Below the pieces are notes generated by a model, which was not told the origin of the DNA, did no database searches, and saw nothing but the letters and a program-made list of their open reading frames with translations. From Afipia sp. (lineage in GTDB: Bacteria > Pseudomonadota > Alphaproteobacteria > Rhizobiales > Xanthobacteraceae), in contig JANQAK010000003.1 in assembly GCA_024707075.1 (NCBI GenBank), forward strand, positions 620,001-684,000: a stretch of DNA of 64,000 nt. Reading direction: 5' to 3'. Both the position numbers and the translations under genes were made by a program. Positions within the stretch are counted from its first letter, which is position 1. Every line of letters starts with the position of its first letter. This document shows positions 37,545 to 46,602 of this stretch, in pieces.

Positions 37545-39200
37545 TCAGAAGATCTTGGCCGCGCTTTGCAGCGTGATCCAGACACCCCATGCCAGCGGAA
37601 TCCCGACGAAGGCCCAAAACAACAGGGCCGGTGCGTCGAACCCGCCCTTGCCGATGCCGAATGAGCCGGTCGGCGTCGCCATCGCGGTCTTCGACGAGGC
37701 GGCCTGTAGCTTCGCGACTTCCTCGGCACTCATGTGCCATTTCGGATCGACGGGCTTGATCAGGTAGTTACAGATCAGGCCGACAATCAGCATCGCCGTC
37801 AGGATATACATCGTTGTGTTGTAGAGCTGATCCGGGCGAACACCAGCCGCAAGCTGGAACTCGCGGATGTAGTTCACCACAACCGGACCGATGATGCCGG
37901 CCGTCGACCATGCGGTCAGTAGACGGCCGTGAATCGCGCCCACGAACTGCGTGCCGAACATGTCAGCCAGATAGGCTGGCACGGTGGAGAAGCCGCCGCC
38001 ATACATCGACAGGATGATGCAGAAGGCGCTGACGAAGAGCAGCTTCGAGCCCATGTTGGCGAAGGTCGGAGCCAGCGCGTAGAGCGCGATGGCGAGCAGG
38101 AAGAACACGTAGTAGGTGGCTTTGCGGCCGATGTGATCGGACAGCGACGCCCAGAAGAAGCGGCCGCCGATGTTAAACAGTGAGAGCAAGCCGGTGAAGC
38201 CCGCCGCGATACCGGCGATCGCTGCCTTTTGAGCGACGGTGAGTTGGTTGAAACCAACGTCCGGCAAGCCGATCAGTTTGCCCGCGAAGATTTCTTGCAA
38301 CATCGGCGATGCCATGCCGATCACGCCGATGCCTGCCGACACGTTCATGCAGAGCACGATCCAGATCAGCCAGAACTGCGGCGTCTTGTGTGCATCCTTC
38401 AGATGGACGTTGTTCTTGGAGATCATCGCGTTCGCCTTGTTCGGCGGGGTCCAGCCATCGGGCTGCCAGCCCGCAGGTGGAATGCGATAGCGGAATGCGC
38501 CGATCATCATGAACACGAGGTAGATCGCGGCCATTGCAAGGAACGTCTCCCAGGCGCCGACCGAAGTCGATGTCTTGAAATAGTTCATCAGGAGATTGGC
38601 CAGCGGAGCGCCGATCATGGCGCCGCCGCCGAAGCCCATGATGGCCATGCCCGTCGCCATGCCGCGGCGATCGGGGAACCATTTCACCAGCGTCGACACC
38701 GGCGAGATGTAGCCGAGGCCGAGGCCGATTCCGCCGATGACGCCGGAGCCGAGCCACAGCAACCACAATTGATGGGTGATGATGCCGATGGCGCCGAGGA
38801 CGAGACCGCCGCACCAGCACAGTGCTGAGACGAAGCCGGCCTTGCGCGGTCCGACGCGCTCGAGCCATCCGCCCCAGACGGCTGCGGAGACGCCGAGCAG
38901 CACGAAGAACAATGTGTACATCCAGCCCATGCTGGCGACGCGCCAATCGCAGGTCGTCGTGAACAACTCCTGCACCAGACTCATGTCCGGACACGCTTTC
39001 GGCGCTGTGACACCGAGCGCGCGCGACAGCGGCAACCAGAACACGCTGAAGCCGTAAGCCATGCCGATGCAAAGATGGATGCAGAGCGCCGCCGGTGGAA
39101 CCAGCCAGCGATTGAAGCCGGCGGTCGCGATTGTCCGTTCCTTATCAAGGAACCCGGGCGCGGCACCTGTCATGGTGCCCGCCTGTTCGATTGTAGCCAT
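37545..39200 (-). CDS. Oxalate/formate antiporter (OFA) family MFS transporter
   Basis: 551 residues with about 12 membrane helices plus an extra C-terminal helix (ALLFWAFVGIPLAWGVWITL). OFA features include GMAYGFSVFWLPLSRALG at helix 1, GVIGGIGLGLGYISPVSTLVKWFPDRRGMATG, and FWASLSDHIGRKATYYVFF between the halves. An insert after helix 1 carries two cysteines (KACPDMSLVQELFTTTCDW). It follows fdsD by 64 bases in the same direction and is closed by a terminator, so it likely moves formate or oxalate for the neighbouring formate dehydrogenase. Other carboxylates are possible in this family. Confidence 0.87.
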   Translation of the reverse strand: MATIEQAGTMTGAAPGFLDKERTIATAGFNRWLVPPAALCIHLCIGMAYGFSVFWLPLSRALGVTAPKACPDMSLVQELFTTTCDWRVASMGWMYTLFFVLLGVSAAVWGGWLERVGPRKAGFVSALCWCGGLVLGAIGIITHQLWLLWLGSGVIGGIGLGLGYISPVSTLVKWFPDRRGMATGMAIMGFGGGAMIGAPLANLLMNYFKTSTSVGAWETFLAMAAIYLVFMMIGAFRYRIPPAGWQPDGWTPPNKANAMISKNNVHLKDAHKTPQFWLIWIVLCMNVSAGIGVIGMASPMLQEIFAGKLIGLPDVGFNQLTVAQKAAIAGIAAGFTGLLSLFNIGGRFFWASLSDHIGRKATYYVFFLLAIALYALAPTFANMGSKLLFVSAFCIILSMYGGGFSTVPAYLADMFGTQFVGAIHGRLLTAWSTAGIIGPVVVNYIREFQLAAGVRPDQLYNTTMYILTAMLIVGLICNYLIKPVDPKWHMSAEEVAKLQAASSKTAMATPTGSFGIGKGGFDAPALLFWAFVGIPLAWGVWITLQSAAKIF

Positions 39201-39264
39201 TGTCTGTTTCTCCCCAAAGGTTTGAAATTCAGCCGCCCTTTTTTGTGGGCGTATCTGCCGTCTG

Positions 39265-39486
39265 CTACGCTCCTGTTTTCCTCAGGGTCATGACTGCATC
39301 CTTTACTTCCGGATCCAGCCCCGCCCCACCCTTCTCGAGATGCGCCAGGATCGCAGAGCGCATTCGAGGATCCCAAAATTTCTTGATGTGTTCAGCGATG
39401 CCCGGCACGGCGACTGCCTTGCCTTGGCTCGTAAAGAACTTGCCGATCTGGTTGGCCATATAGACGAGCCGGTCAGGCGACGACAT
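39265..39486 (-). CDS. fdsD: NAD-dependent formate dehydrogenase, delta subunit
   Basis: 73 residues. The pattern MSSPDRLVYMANQIGKFFTS...IAEHIKKFWDPRMRSAILAH and then LEKGGAGLDPEVKDAVMTLR is diagnostic for the FdsD family. It helps assemble or stabilize the cytoplasmic FdsABG complex. The ATG at 39486 overlaps the fdsC end (stop at 39473) by 14 bases. Fifth gene of fdsGBACD. Confidence 0.93.
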   Translation of the reverse strand: MSSPDRLVYMANQIGKFFTSQGKAVAVPGIAEHIKKFWDPRMRSAILAHLEKGGAGLDPEVKDAVMTLRKTGA

Positions 39487-40299
39487 GAATTGCCCCTCCG
39501 GGTAAGATTCGATCCGGGTGTGCGAAAACTTCGAAACCATCCGATCGCGCGATCGCCGCGAGCGTGATATTCGCCTTGTCGGCCATCTTGACCGCCAATG
39601 CCGTCGGCGCCGACACCGACACCATCACCGATGCGCCAATGGCTGCGGTCTTCTGAACCATCTCGACAGACACCCGGCTGGTCAGAAGCACCATCCCGTT
39701 CTCCCCCTGACAGCCTGGCGCGCGAGCGAACCCGCGAGCTTGTCGAGGGCGTTGTGCCGTCCGACATCCTCGCGCAGGGCGACGACGCCCCGCTCGGGAG
39801 TCCAGAATGCCGCCGCATGAACCGCACGCGTCTCGACATTGAGCGCCTGAAGCGGAGGGATGCTTTGCATAGCCGACATAATCTGGGCCGGTGAGAACTC
39901 GCGGCCACGCCCAACGATGGTCGCAGGACGCGTCGCTTCAATAATCGAGTCGATACCGCACAGCCCGCAGCCGGTTGGCCCGGCGATATGGCGGCGGCGC
40001 TCGCTCAACCGGTCCGCGTTCGGCTGATCGAGCCACATCCGCAGTTCGATGCCGTCATCCAGCGTCAGTTCCTCGAAGGATTGAATGTCCTTCGGTGAGC
40101 GCACGACGCCTTCGGTCAGGCTGAAGCCGATGGCGAAGTCCTCGAGATCGCGTGGACTCGCCATCATGACGGCATACGTTCCGCCGTTGTAGGTCAGCGC
40201 AACCGCAGTCTCGTCCGGAATCAAACGCGAGCCTTCGCTGAAGCCGCCGCTTTCGCGCCAGACGAGACGTTGAACACTTATGGCCGGTGATTTCGCCAA
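39473..40299 (-). CDS. fdsC: Formate dehydrogenase accessory sulfurtransferase (FdhD family), frameshifted
   Basis: About 275 residues when joined. FdhD-family proteins carry sulfur to the molybdenum centre of formate dehydrogenases. The first frame holds RDLEDFAIGFSLTEGVV, the CxxC motif in TGCGLCGIDS and REDVGRHNALDKLAGSL, then breaks at RQAVRG. The second frame continues MVLLTSRVSVEMVQKTAAIG and APTALAVKMADKANITLAAI to 39473. The break is at a run of five C (39693-39697); six would restore RGENGMVLL. This is the same kind of error as in pqqC. It overlaps fdsD and starts 1 base after fdsA ends. Confidence 0.9.
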
Positions 40300-40300
40300 C

Positions 40301-43171
40301 TTACTCCGCCGCCTCCAGCGGTGCTATGCGGCGCGACTTGCGCGCCTGTTCATCATACTCTTTTTGCCAGTCGGTGGGTCCGTTCGACGGCGAAATCTGC
40401 ACGGCGGTGACCTTGTATTCGGGGCAGTTCGTCGCCCAGTCGGAAAACTCGGTCGTGATGACATTGGCCTGCGTATCCGGATGATGGAACGTCGTGTAGA
40501 CGACGCCCGGCGCCACGCGGTCGGTGATCTCCACACGCAGCGTCGTTTCACCCGCCCGGCTGGCGAGCTTGACCCAATCGCCATCCCGCACGCCGCGTTG
40601 CTCGGCATCGTGCGGATGCATCTCCAGCATGTCTTCGGCATGCCAGACCACGTTCTCGGTGCGGCGCGTCTGAGCGCCGACATTGTACTGGCTGAGAATG
40701 CGCCCTGTGGTGAGCAGCAGCGGGAAGCGTGGGCCGGTTTTCTCGTCGGTGGCGATATATTCGGTGATGACGAACTTGCCCTTGCCCCGCACGAAGTGAT
40801 CGATGTGCATGACCGGCGTGCCTTCGGGGGCCTTTTCGTTGCAAGGCCACTGCACCGACCCCAACTCTTCGAGCTTCTGATACGACACGCCCGTGAAGGT
40901 CGGCGTCAGCGCCGCGATCTCATCCATGATCTGGGATGGATGATCGTAGTGCATGTTGTATCCCATCGCCTTGGCCAGCATGATGGTGATTTCCCAATCG
41001 GCATAGCCGTTGAGCGGCGACATCACCTTGCGCACGCGTTGAATGCGGCGCTCGGCATTGGTGAAAGTCCCGTCCTTTTCGAGGAAGGTCGATCCCGGCA
41101 GGAAGACGTGTGCGTAATTCGCGGTCTCATTCAGGAACAGGTCGTGGACCACGACGCATTCCATCGACGAAAGTGCTGCGACGACATGCTTGGTGTTGGG
41201 GTCCGATTGCAGGATGTCCTCGCCCTGACAGTACATCCCCATGAACGTGCCTTCGATGGCCGCATCGAACATGTTGGGAATGCGCAGGCCCGGCTCCGGG
41301 TTGAGCTTCACATGCCACATGGACTCGAACGTCTCGCGAACCGCGTCTCCGGAGATATGCCGATAGCCCGGCAGTTCGTGTGGGAACGATCCCATATCGC
41401 ACGAGCCCTGCACGTTGTTCTGGCCGCGCAGCGGGTTCACGCCAACGCCGGGGCGGCCGATGTTGCCGGTCGCCATCGCCAGATTGGCAATCGCCATGAC
41501 GGTGGTCGAACCCTGGCTGTGTTCGGTGACGCCAAGGCCGTAATAGATCGCGCCGTTGCCGCCGGTGGCGAACAGGCGCGCAGCAGCGCGCAGTTCTTTC
41601 GGATCGACGCCGGTCGCAATCGCGGTCGCCTCGGGGCTGTTCTTCGGAAGTGCGACAAACGACGCCCAATGCTCGAATTCGCTCCAGTCGCAGCGTTCGC
41701 GGATGAACGCCTCGTTGGCGAGGCCTTCGGTCACGATGACATGCGCCAGCGCCGTCAGCACCGCAACGTTGGTTCCCGGCATCAGGGGCAGGTGATAGGC
41801 CGCCTCGACGTGGGGCGACTTCACCATCTCGGTGCGGCGCGGATCGATGACGATCAGCTTGGCGCCCGCGCGCAACCGCTTCTTCAGACGCGATGCGAAA
41901 ACAGGATGCGCCGACGCCGGATTGGCGCCGATGATAATGACGACATCGGTCTGCTCGACCGAATCGAAATCCTGCGTGCCGGCCGATGTGCCGAAAGTCT
42001 GCGACAGGCCGTAGCCCGTCGGCGAATGACAAACGCGGGCGCAGGTATCGACGTTGTTGTTGCCGAAGCCCGCGCGGATCAGCTTCTGAACCAGATAGGT
42101 TTCTTCATTGGTGCAACGCGACGACGTGATGCCGCCGATGGAGTCACGGCCATACTTCGCCTGAATGCGCCTGAATTCGGACGCCGCGTAATTGATCGCC
42201 TCATCCCACGACACTTCGCGCCACGGATCGGTGACCTTGCTGCGGATCATCGGCTTGAGGATACGCTCCTTGTGCGTGGTGTAGCCCCACGCGAAGCGGC
42301 CCTTGACGCAGGAGTGACCGCGATTGGCCTTGCCGTCCTTGTACGGCACCATGCGGACGACTTCCTCACCGCGCATCTCAGCCTTGAAGGCGCAACCGAC
42401 GCCGCAATAAGCGCAGGTCGTCACGACCGAATGCTCCGGCTGACCGATCTCGATCACCGATTTCTCGGTCAGCGTCGCCGTCGGGCAGGCCTGCACGCAG
42501 GCGCCGCACGACACGCATTCGGAGCCGAGGAAACTCTCGCTCATGCCGGGCGACACGCGGCTGTCGAAACCGCGGCCCGAAATCGTCAGCGCGAAGGTGC
42601 CCTGCACTTCCTCGCAAGCCCGCACGCAGCGCGAGCAGACGATGCACTTCGACGGGTCATAGGTGAAGTAAGGATTGGACTCATCCTTCGGCATCCAGTT
42701 TTCGTTGGCGCCGCCCTTGGCGAAAACGTGGTTCTCGCCTTCGTAGCCGTAGCGGACATCGCGCAGGCCGACCGCGCCGGCCATGTCCTGCAATTCGCAG
42801 TCGCCGTTCGCAGCACAGGTCAGACAGTCGAGCGGATGGTCGGAGATATAAAGCTCCATTACACCCCTGCGGATCGTCTTCAGCCGATCCGTCTGGGTAT
42901 GAACAACCAAGCCATTCATCGCCGGCGTGGTGCAGGATGCCGGGGTACCCGCGCGTCCTTCCACTTCGACGAGACACATGCGGCAGGAGCCGAAGGCATT
43001 GACCATATCGGTGGCGCAGAGTTTCGGAATCTGCGTGCCCATCTCCATGGCCGCGCGCATGATCGAGGTGCCCTCGGGCACCGTCACGGTCGCGCCATCG
43101 ATGGTCAACGTCACCATCTTCTCGGACTTTGAAAGCGGCGTTCCGTAATCGGTTTCGTGAACGAGCGACAT
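40301..43171 (-). CDS. fdsA: NAD-dependent formate dehydrogenase, alpha (catalytic) subunit
   Basis: 956 residues. N-terminal 2Fe-2S domain (about 20-100, CRMCLVEVEGRAGTPASC), a His-Cys cluster region (DHPLDCLTCAANGDCELQ), two 4Fe-4S motifs (CIVCSRCVRAC, CVSCGACVQACP), a further 4Fe-4S site (CAYCGVGCAF) and the bis-MGD molybdopterin domain. In DTCARVCHSPTG, Cys381 aligns with the selenocysteine of E. coli FdhF and is the likely molybdenum ligand. C-terminal dinucleotide-binding domain ends near TGRILSQYNVG and onward. Oxidizes formate to CO2 in the cytoplasm and passes electrons to FdsB/FdsG. 11 bases after fdsB. Confidence 0.97.
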   Translation of the reverse strand: MSLVHETDYGTPLSKSEKMVTLTIDGATVTVPEGTSIMRAAMEMGTQIPKLCATDMVNAFGSCRMCLVEVEGRAGTPASCTTPAMNGLVVHTQTDRLKTIRRGVMELYISDHPLDCLTCAANGDCELQDMAGAVGLRDVRYGYEGENHVFAKGGANENWMPKDESNPYFTYDPSKCIVCSRCVRACEEVQGTFALTISGRGFDSRVSPGMSESFLGSECVSCGACVQACPTATLTEKSVIEIGQPEHSVVTTCAYCGVGCAFKAEMRGEEVVRMVPYKDGKANRGHSCVKGRFAWGYTTHKERILKPMIRSKVTDPWREVSWDEAINYAASEFRRIQAKYGRDSIGGITSSRCTNEETYLVQKLIRAGFGNNNVDTCARVCHSPTGYGLSQTFGTSAGTQDFDSVEQTDVVIIIGANPASAHPVFASRLKKRLRAGAKLIVIDPRRTEMVKSPHVEAAYHLPLMPGTNVAVLTALAHVIVTEGLANEAFIRERCDWSEFEHWASFVALPKNSPEATAIATGVDPKELRAAARLFATGGNGAIYYGLGVTEHSQGSTTVMAIANLAMATGNIGRPGVGVNPLRGQNNVQGSCDMGSFPHELPGYRHISGDAVRETFESMWHVKLNPEPGLRIPNMFDAAIEGTFMGMYCQGEDILQSDPNTKHVVAALSSMECVVVHDLFLNETANYAHVFLPGSTFLEKDGTFTNAERRIQRVRKVMSPLNGYADWEITIMLAKAMGYNMHYDHPSQIMDEIAALTPTFTGVSYQKLEELGSVQWPCNEKAPEGTPVMHIDHFVRGKGKFVITEYIATDEKTGPRFPLLLTTGRILSQYNVGAQTRRTENVVWHAEDMLEMHPHDAEQRGVRDGDWVKLASRAGETTLRVEITDRVAPGVVYTTFHHPDTQANVITTEFSDWATNCPEYKVTAVQISPSNGPTDWQKEYDEQARKSRRIAPLEAAE

Positions 43172-43182
43172 GGCGTTTGTCC

Positions 43183-44736
43183 TTATTCAGCGGCTTGCAG
43201 GCGCGGGTTCGCGCCGAAATCTTCAGGAAAATGTTTCAGCGCGCTCATCACCGGATACGACGTGAATCCGCCTAGCGCGCAGAGCGAACCGAACTTCATG
43301 GTGTGGCAGAGGTCTTCCAGCACGGCGATATTCGCCGCCCTCTTCTCGCCTGCCCGGATCTTGTCGATGGTCTCGACACCGCGCGTCGAGCCGATGCGGC
43401 ATGGCGTGCACTTGCCGCAGGATTCGATGGAGCAGAATTCCATCGCAAACCGCGCCTGCTTCGACATGTCGACGGTATCGTCGAACACCACGATGCCGCC
43501 GTGACCGATCAGGCCGTCCTTGGCCGCGAAGGCTTCGTAGTCGAACGGCGTGTCGAACAGCGCACGGGGAAAATAGGCGCCAAGCGGCCCGCCGACCTGG
43601 ACCGCGCGAACCGGACGGCCGGTGAACGTCCCGCCGCCGATGTCGTCGACCAGTTCACCGAGGGTGATGCCGAAGGCGACCTCGAACAGACCGCCGTTCT
43701 TGACGTTGCCCGCAAGCTGGATCGGCATTGTCCCGCGCGAACGGCCCATGCCGAAATCCGCGTAAGTCTTCGCGCCGCCGGCGAGAATGAACGGAATGGC
43801 CCCGAAGGACAGCAGGTTGTTGATGACCGTCGGCTTGCCGAACAATCCCACATGGGCAGGCAATGGCGGCTTGGCGCGAACAAGACCGCGGCGGCCCTCG
43901 AGACTTTCCAGCAGCGAAGTCTCCTCGCCGCAGACATAGGCACCCGCGCCGACGCGGACTTCCATGTCGAACGCATATTTCGAACCGCCGATCGACTTGC
44001 CGAGATAGCCAGCCTTTCGCGCGACAACGATGGCGGCTTTGATGGCCTCGACGGCGTGCGGATATTCAGAGCGAATGTAGATGTAGCCCCTGGTCGCACC
44101 GACCGCGATGCCTGCAATCGTCATGCCTTCAATGACGACGAACGGATCGCCTTCGATAAGCATGCGATCGGCGAAAGTGCCGCTATCGCCCTCGTCCGCA
44201 TTGCAGACGATATATTTCTGCTCAGCTTTCGCGTCGGCTACGGTCTTCCACTTGATGCCGGTCGGGAATCCTGCACCGCCGCGACCTCGCAGGCCGGACG
44301 CCGTCACATCGGCAACGATGTCCTCCGGGCTCAGTGTGAGGGCGCGCTCCAGCCCCTTGAATCCATCATGGGCGCGATAGTCCTCGATCGACCGCGGATC
44401 GATGACGCCGCACCGCGCGAAGGTGAGGCGCGTCTGCCGCTTGAGCCATGGGATTTCGTCTGTGACACCAAGCCGCAGGGGATGCGCGCCGTTGGATGAT
44501 GCCGCTTCGAACACAGACCCGACGTCCGCAGTCGTCACCGGACCGAAAGCTATCCGCCCCTCAGCGGTTGCGACCTCAACCATCGGCTCCAGCCAATAGA
44601 GTCCGCGCGATCCGGTCCTGACAATCTCGACGGCCACTTTGCGCTCCGCAGCAGTCTTCGCGAGCGCCAGCGCAACCTCGTCTGCGCCAACGGCGACTGC
44701 GCCTGCATCACGTGAAACGTAGAAGCGCAAGGTCAT
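43183..44736 (-). CDS. fdsB: NAD-dependent formate dehydrogenase, beta subunit
   Basis: 517 residues. A thioredoxin-like N-terminal domain (1-100) is fused to a NuoF-like domain. NuoF features are SGLRGRGGAGFPTGIKW (FMN/NADH-binding), CNADEGDSGTFADRMLIEGDP, GAGAYVCGEETSLLES and the 4Fe-4S motif ESCGKCTPCRIGSTRG with the distal Cys in FGSLCALGG. It reduces NAD with electrons from FdsA. The start overlaps the fdsG stop by 4 bases. Confidence 0.96.
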   Translation of the reverse strand: MTLRFYVSRDAGAVAVGADEVALALAKTAAERKVAVEIVRTGSRGLYWLEPMVEVATAEGRIAFGPVTTADVGSVFEAASSNGAHPLRLGVTDEIPWLKRQTRLTFARCGVIDPRSIEDYRAHDGFKGLERALTLSPEDIVADVTASGLRGRGGAGFPTGIKWKTVADAKAEQKYIVCNADEGDSGTFADRMLIEGDPFVVIEGMTIAGIAVGATRGYIYIRSEYPHAVEAIKAAIVVARKAGYLGKSIGGSKYAFDMEVRVGAGAYVCGEETSLLESLEGRRGLVRAKPPLPAHVGLFGKPTVINNLLSFGAIPFILAGGAKTYADFGMGRSRGTMPIQLAGNVKNGGLFEVAFGITLGELVDDIGGGTFTGRPVRAVQVGGPLGAYFPRALFDTPFDYEAFAAKDGLIGHGGIVVFDDTVDMSKQARFAMEFCSIESCGKCTPCRIGSTRGVETIDKIRAGEKRAANIAVLEDLCHTMKFGSLCALGGFTSYPVMSALKHFPEDFGANPRLQAAE

Positions 44737-45209
44737 CGCTGCGCCTCCGAAACCAGAGCATCGAGGCGTTCGGTATCGAGCCGCCCCACAATACGACCAT
44801 CAAGCATCCCGGATGGCGCAGTCGCACACAGACCGAGGCAATAGATCGGCTCAAGAGTTACACGGCCATCGGGAGTAGTGTTTCCGATCGCAATACCGAG
44901 CTTTTTCTCGGCATGCATGGCGAGCGCATCGCCGCCCGCGGCCTGGCACGCCTCGGCGCGGCAGAGCTTAAGCACATGCCTGCCGGCGGGCTCGTGACGG
45001 AAATCATGATAGAATGTGAAGACGCCGTGGACTTCCGCGCGTGACAGATTGAGCGCCTCGGCAATCATCGGAATTACCGGCTCTGGCACGTAACCGAATG
45101 CCTCCTGCATCGCATGCAGGATCACAATGGTTGGACCTTCGAGATGCTTGTGTGCGGCGATGATCTCCGCGCCTCTCTCGGGACTCCAGTCTTCGTATGC
45201 TGACGGCAT
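44733..45209 (-). CDS. fdsG: NAD-dependent formate dehydrogenase, gamma subunit (NuoE-like)
   Basis: 158 residues. NuoE-type 2Fe-2S protein; the cluster ligands lie in LCRAEACQAAG and YCLGLCATAPSGML, and AEALNLSRAEVHGVFTFYHDF is the family signature. The ATG at 45209 has GAGAG upstream; the frame is open to 45245. First gene of the canonical fdsGBACD order. It is preceded by about 200 bases with palindromes and then a same-strand LysR gene. Confidence 0.95.
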   Translation of the reverse strand: MPSAYEDWSPERGAEIIAAHKHLEGPTIVILHAMQEAFGYVPEPVIPMIAEALNLSRAEVHGVFTFYHDFRHEPAGRHVLKLCRAEACQAAGGDALAMHAEKKLGIAIGNTTPDGRVTLEPIYCLGLCATAPSGMLDGRIVGRLDTERLDALVSEAQR

Positions 45210-45274
45210 AGTCACTCTCATTCGCGCACATCGCGGTTTGAACAAGAGAAACGAGAATCCTTCTAAAGATCAAT

Positions 45275-45337
45275 GCAGCAGTCTTATGCTGCGATACGGA
45301 ATTCGCATCGATAAGGAAATCAAATGATACATTATCA
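45275..45337. promoter_or_regulatory. Palindromes in the fdsG leader, candidate operator
   Basis: GCAGCA (45275-45280) pairs with TGCTGC (45287-45292), and TGATA (45325-45329) pairs with TATCA (45333-45337) around CAT. The local sequence is much richer in A/T than the flanks. The site lies 66-128 bases before the fdsG start, a sensible place for LysR-type activation. Binding by the neighbouring regulator is inference. Confidence 0.4.
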
Positions 45338-45416
45338 AAAGAAAATGAATGACTTAGCGGCGAATTCTAATGGCACGATGATACCATAAACGGTCCGGAA
45401 CCGCTATCGCGGGCGG

Positions 45417-46310
45417 TCAGGCCTCAAGCTGCGGAGCAACTTCCCGGGCGATCTGAACAAGGGCCGCAAGCAGAGGAGTCATCGGATCGCGCGGCGACGT
45501 CACCAGCCCGATGCTGTAAGTGACGAGCGGATCGACAATCGGAATGGTCCGCACCGCGTCGGACAGACCGAGGGTATCGGCGAGCTTGGCCGGCATGACG
45601 CTTGCCCAGCGCCCTGTCTTCACATGCGTATAGAGCACGATGATGGAATTGGAGGTCAGCGTGGGCACCGCTTCGGTCCCTGCGTCCCGCAGCGCCTTGT
45701 CGATGATGCGACGGTTCTGCATGTCGGGCGTCAGCAGGCAGAGCGGCACCTGCCCGACCTCCTTCCACGTCACCTGGTCGCGATCGCCGAACATGCCGTC
45801 CGGCGCTGTCAGCAAACGATAGCTCTCGCGATAAAGCGGAATAGTCCGCACCTTCCCCACCGGCTCATTCTCGATGTAGGTCAGGCCGGCATCGACCTCC
45901 AGATTTTCCAGCAGACCAAGCACGTCGGACGATGTGCAGGATACAACGCGAAAACGCACATTGGGATGCCGTGCCCTGAACGGCGTGGTGAGCGAGGCCA
46001 CCATGCCGAGCACGGTCGGAATCGCAGCGATCCGAAGCTCTCCGGACAGGCCGTCCTTGAGCGAGTTGATCTCCTGCCGCATGGCGCGCGCGTCGCCGAC
46101 GATGCGGCGCGCCCAATCGAGAGTCCGCTCGCCTTCCGGCGTGAACCCGACGAAACGCGAGCCACGCTGCACCAGCATAACGCCGAGGATTTCCTCGAGC
46201 TGCTTCAGACTGGTAGACATCGTCGGCTGCGTAACCCCGCACGCCTCTGCCGCACGCCCGAAGTGACGTTCCTTCGCCAAGGCCAGCAACAGTTCGAGCT
46301 TTTCAATCAA
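45417..46310 (-). CDS. LysR-family transcriptional regulator, probable fds regulator
   Basis: 297 residues. The N-terminal helix-turn-helix is MIEKLELLLALAKERHFGRA then AEACGVTQPTMSTSLKQLEE, and the effector domain (about 90-295) has LRIAAIPTVLGMVASLTTPF and SVMPAKLADTLGL. It lies directly upstream of fdsG in the same direction with 207 bases between. LysR genes beside fds operons control formate dehydrogenase in other bacteria (FdsR type), so the same role is likely here. An independent promoter for fdsG in the gap is expected. The signal could be formate, by analogy only. Confidence 0.88.
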   Translation of the reverse strand: MIEKLELLLALAKERHFGRAAEACGVTQPTMSTSLKQLEEILGVMLVQRGSRFVGFTPEGERTLDWARRIVGDARAMRQEINSLKDGLSGELRIAAIPTVLGMVASLTTPFRARHPNVRFRVVSCTSSDVLGLLENLEVDAGLTYIENEPVGKVRTIPLYRESYRLLTAPDGMFGDRDQVTWKEVGQVPLCLLTPDMQNRRIIDKALRDAGTEAVPTLTSNSIIVLYTHVKTGRWASVMPAKLADTLGLSDAVRTIPIVDPLVTYSIGLVTSPRDPMTPLLAALVQIAREVAPQLEA

Positions 46311-46495
46311 GACGCATACTCCAGCGCGACCGCGCCATTATGTCAGAAAGAGAACCGGATTCTCCCGGATGAGCACAACGCTTCGCCGTCCGTCTTTGTT
46401 CGGACGCTCCACCCCGTGGATCATCGATCCGGCCCATAAAATCCGATTTCTGGCGTGTCAGCGAGCGGATAATCGTTAAATAGTACAGTGAAAGA

Positions 46496-46516
46496 CTGCC
46501 GCTTGCGAAGCGGCAG
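46496..46516 (-). terminator. Terminator hairpin after the acyl-CoA ligase operon
   Basis: CTGCCGCTT (46496-46504) and AAGCGGCAG (46508-46516) form a perfect 9-bp stem with loop GCG. On the minus strand it is followed by TCTTTCACTG. It is about 87 bases past the ligase stop. The rest of the 290-base gap 46311-46602 shows no gene. Confidence 0.6.
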
Positions 46517-46602
46517 ATCGCAAAGCACCGGCATGGCGAGCAGTGCTGGGATCTCTTGTGCATCGGATTTCATATGGTCCGAGCAGCCCGGCCGTCAGTC
46601 TT

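Noticed and set aside
40280-43132. A 950-codon open frame on the plus strand opposite fdsA
   Set aside because: It is the antisense shadow of a GC-rich, perfectly conserved gene; the translation is rich in Arg/His/Asp and has no family pattern.
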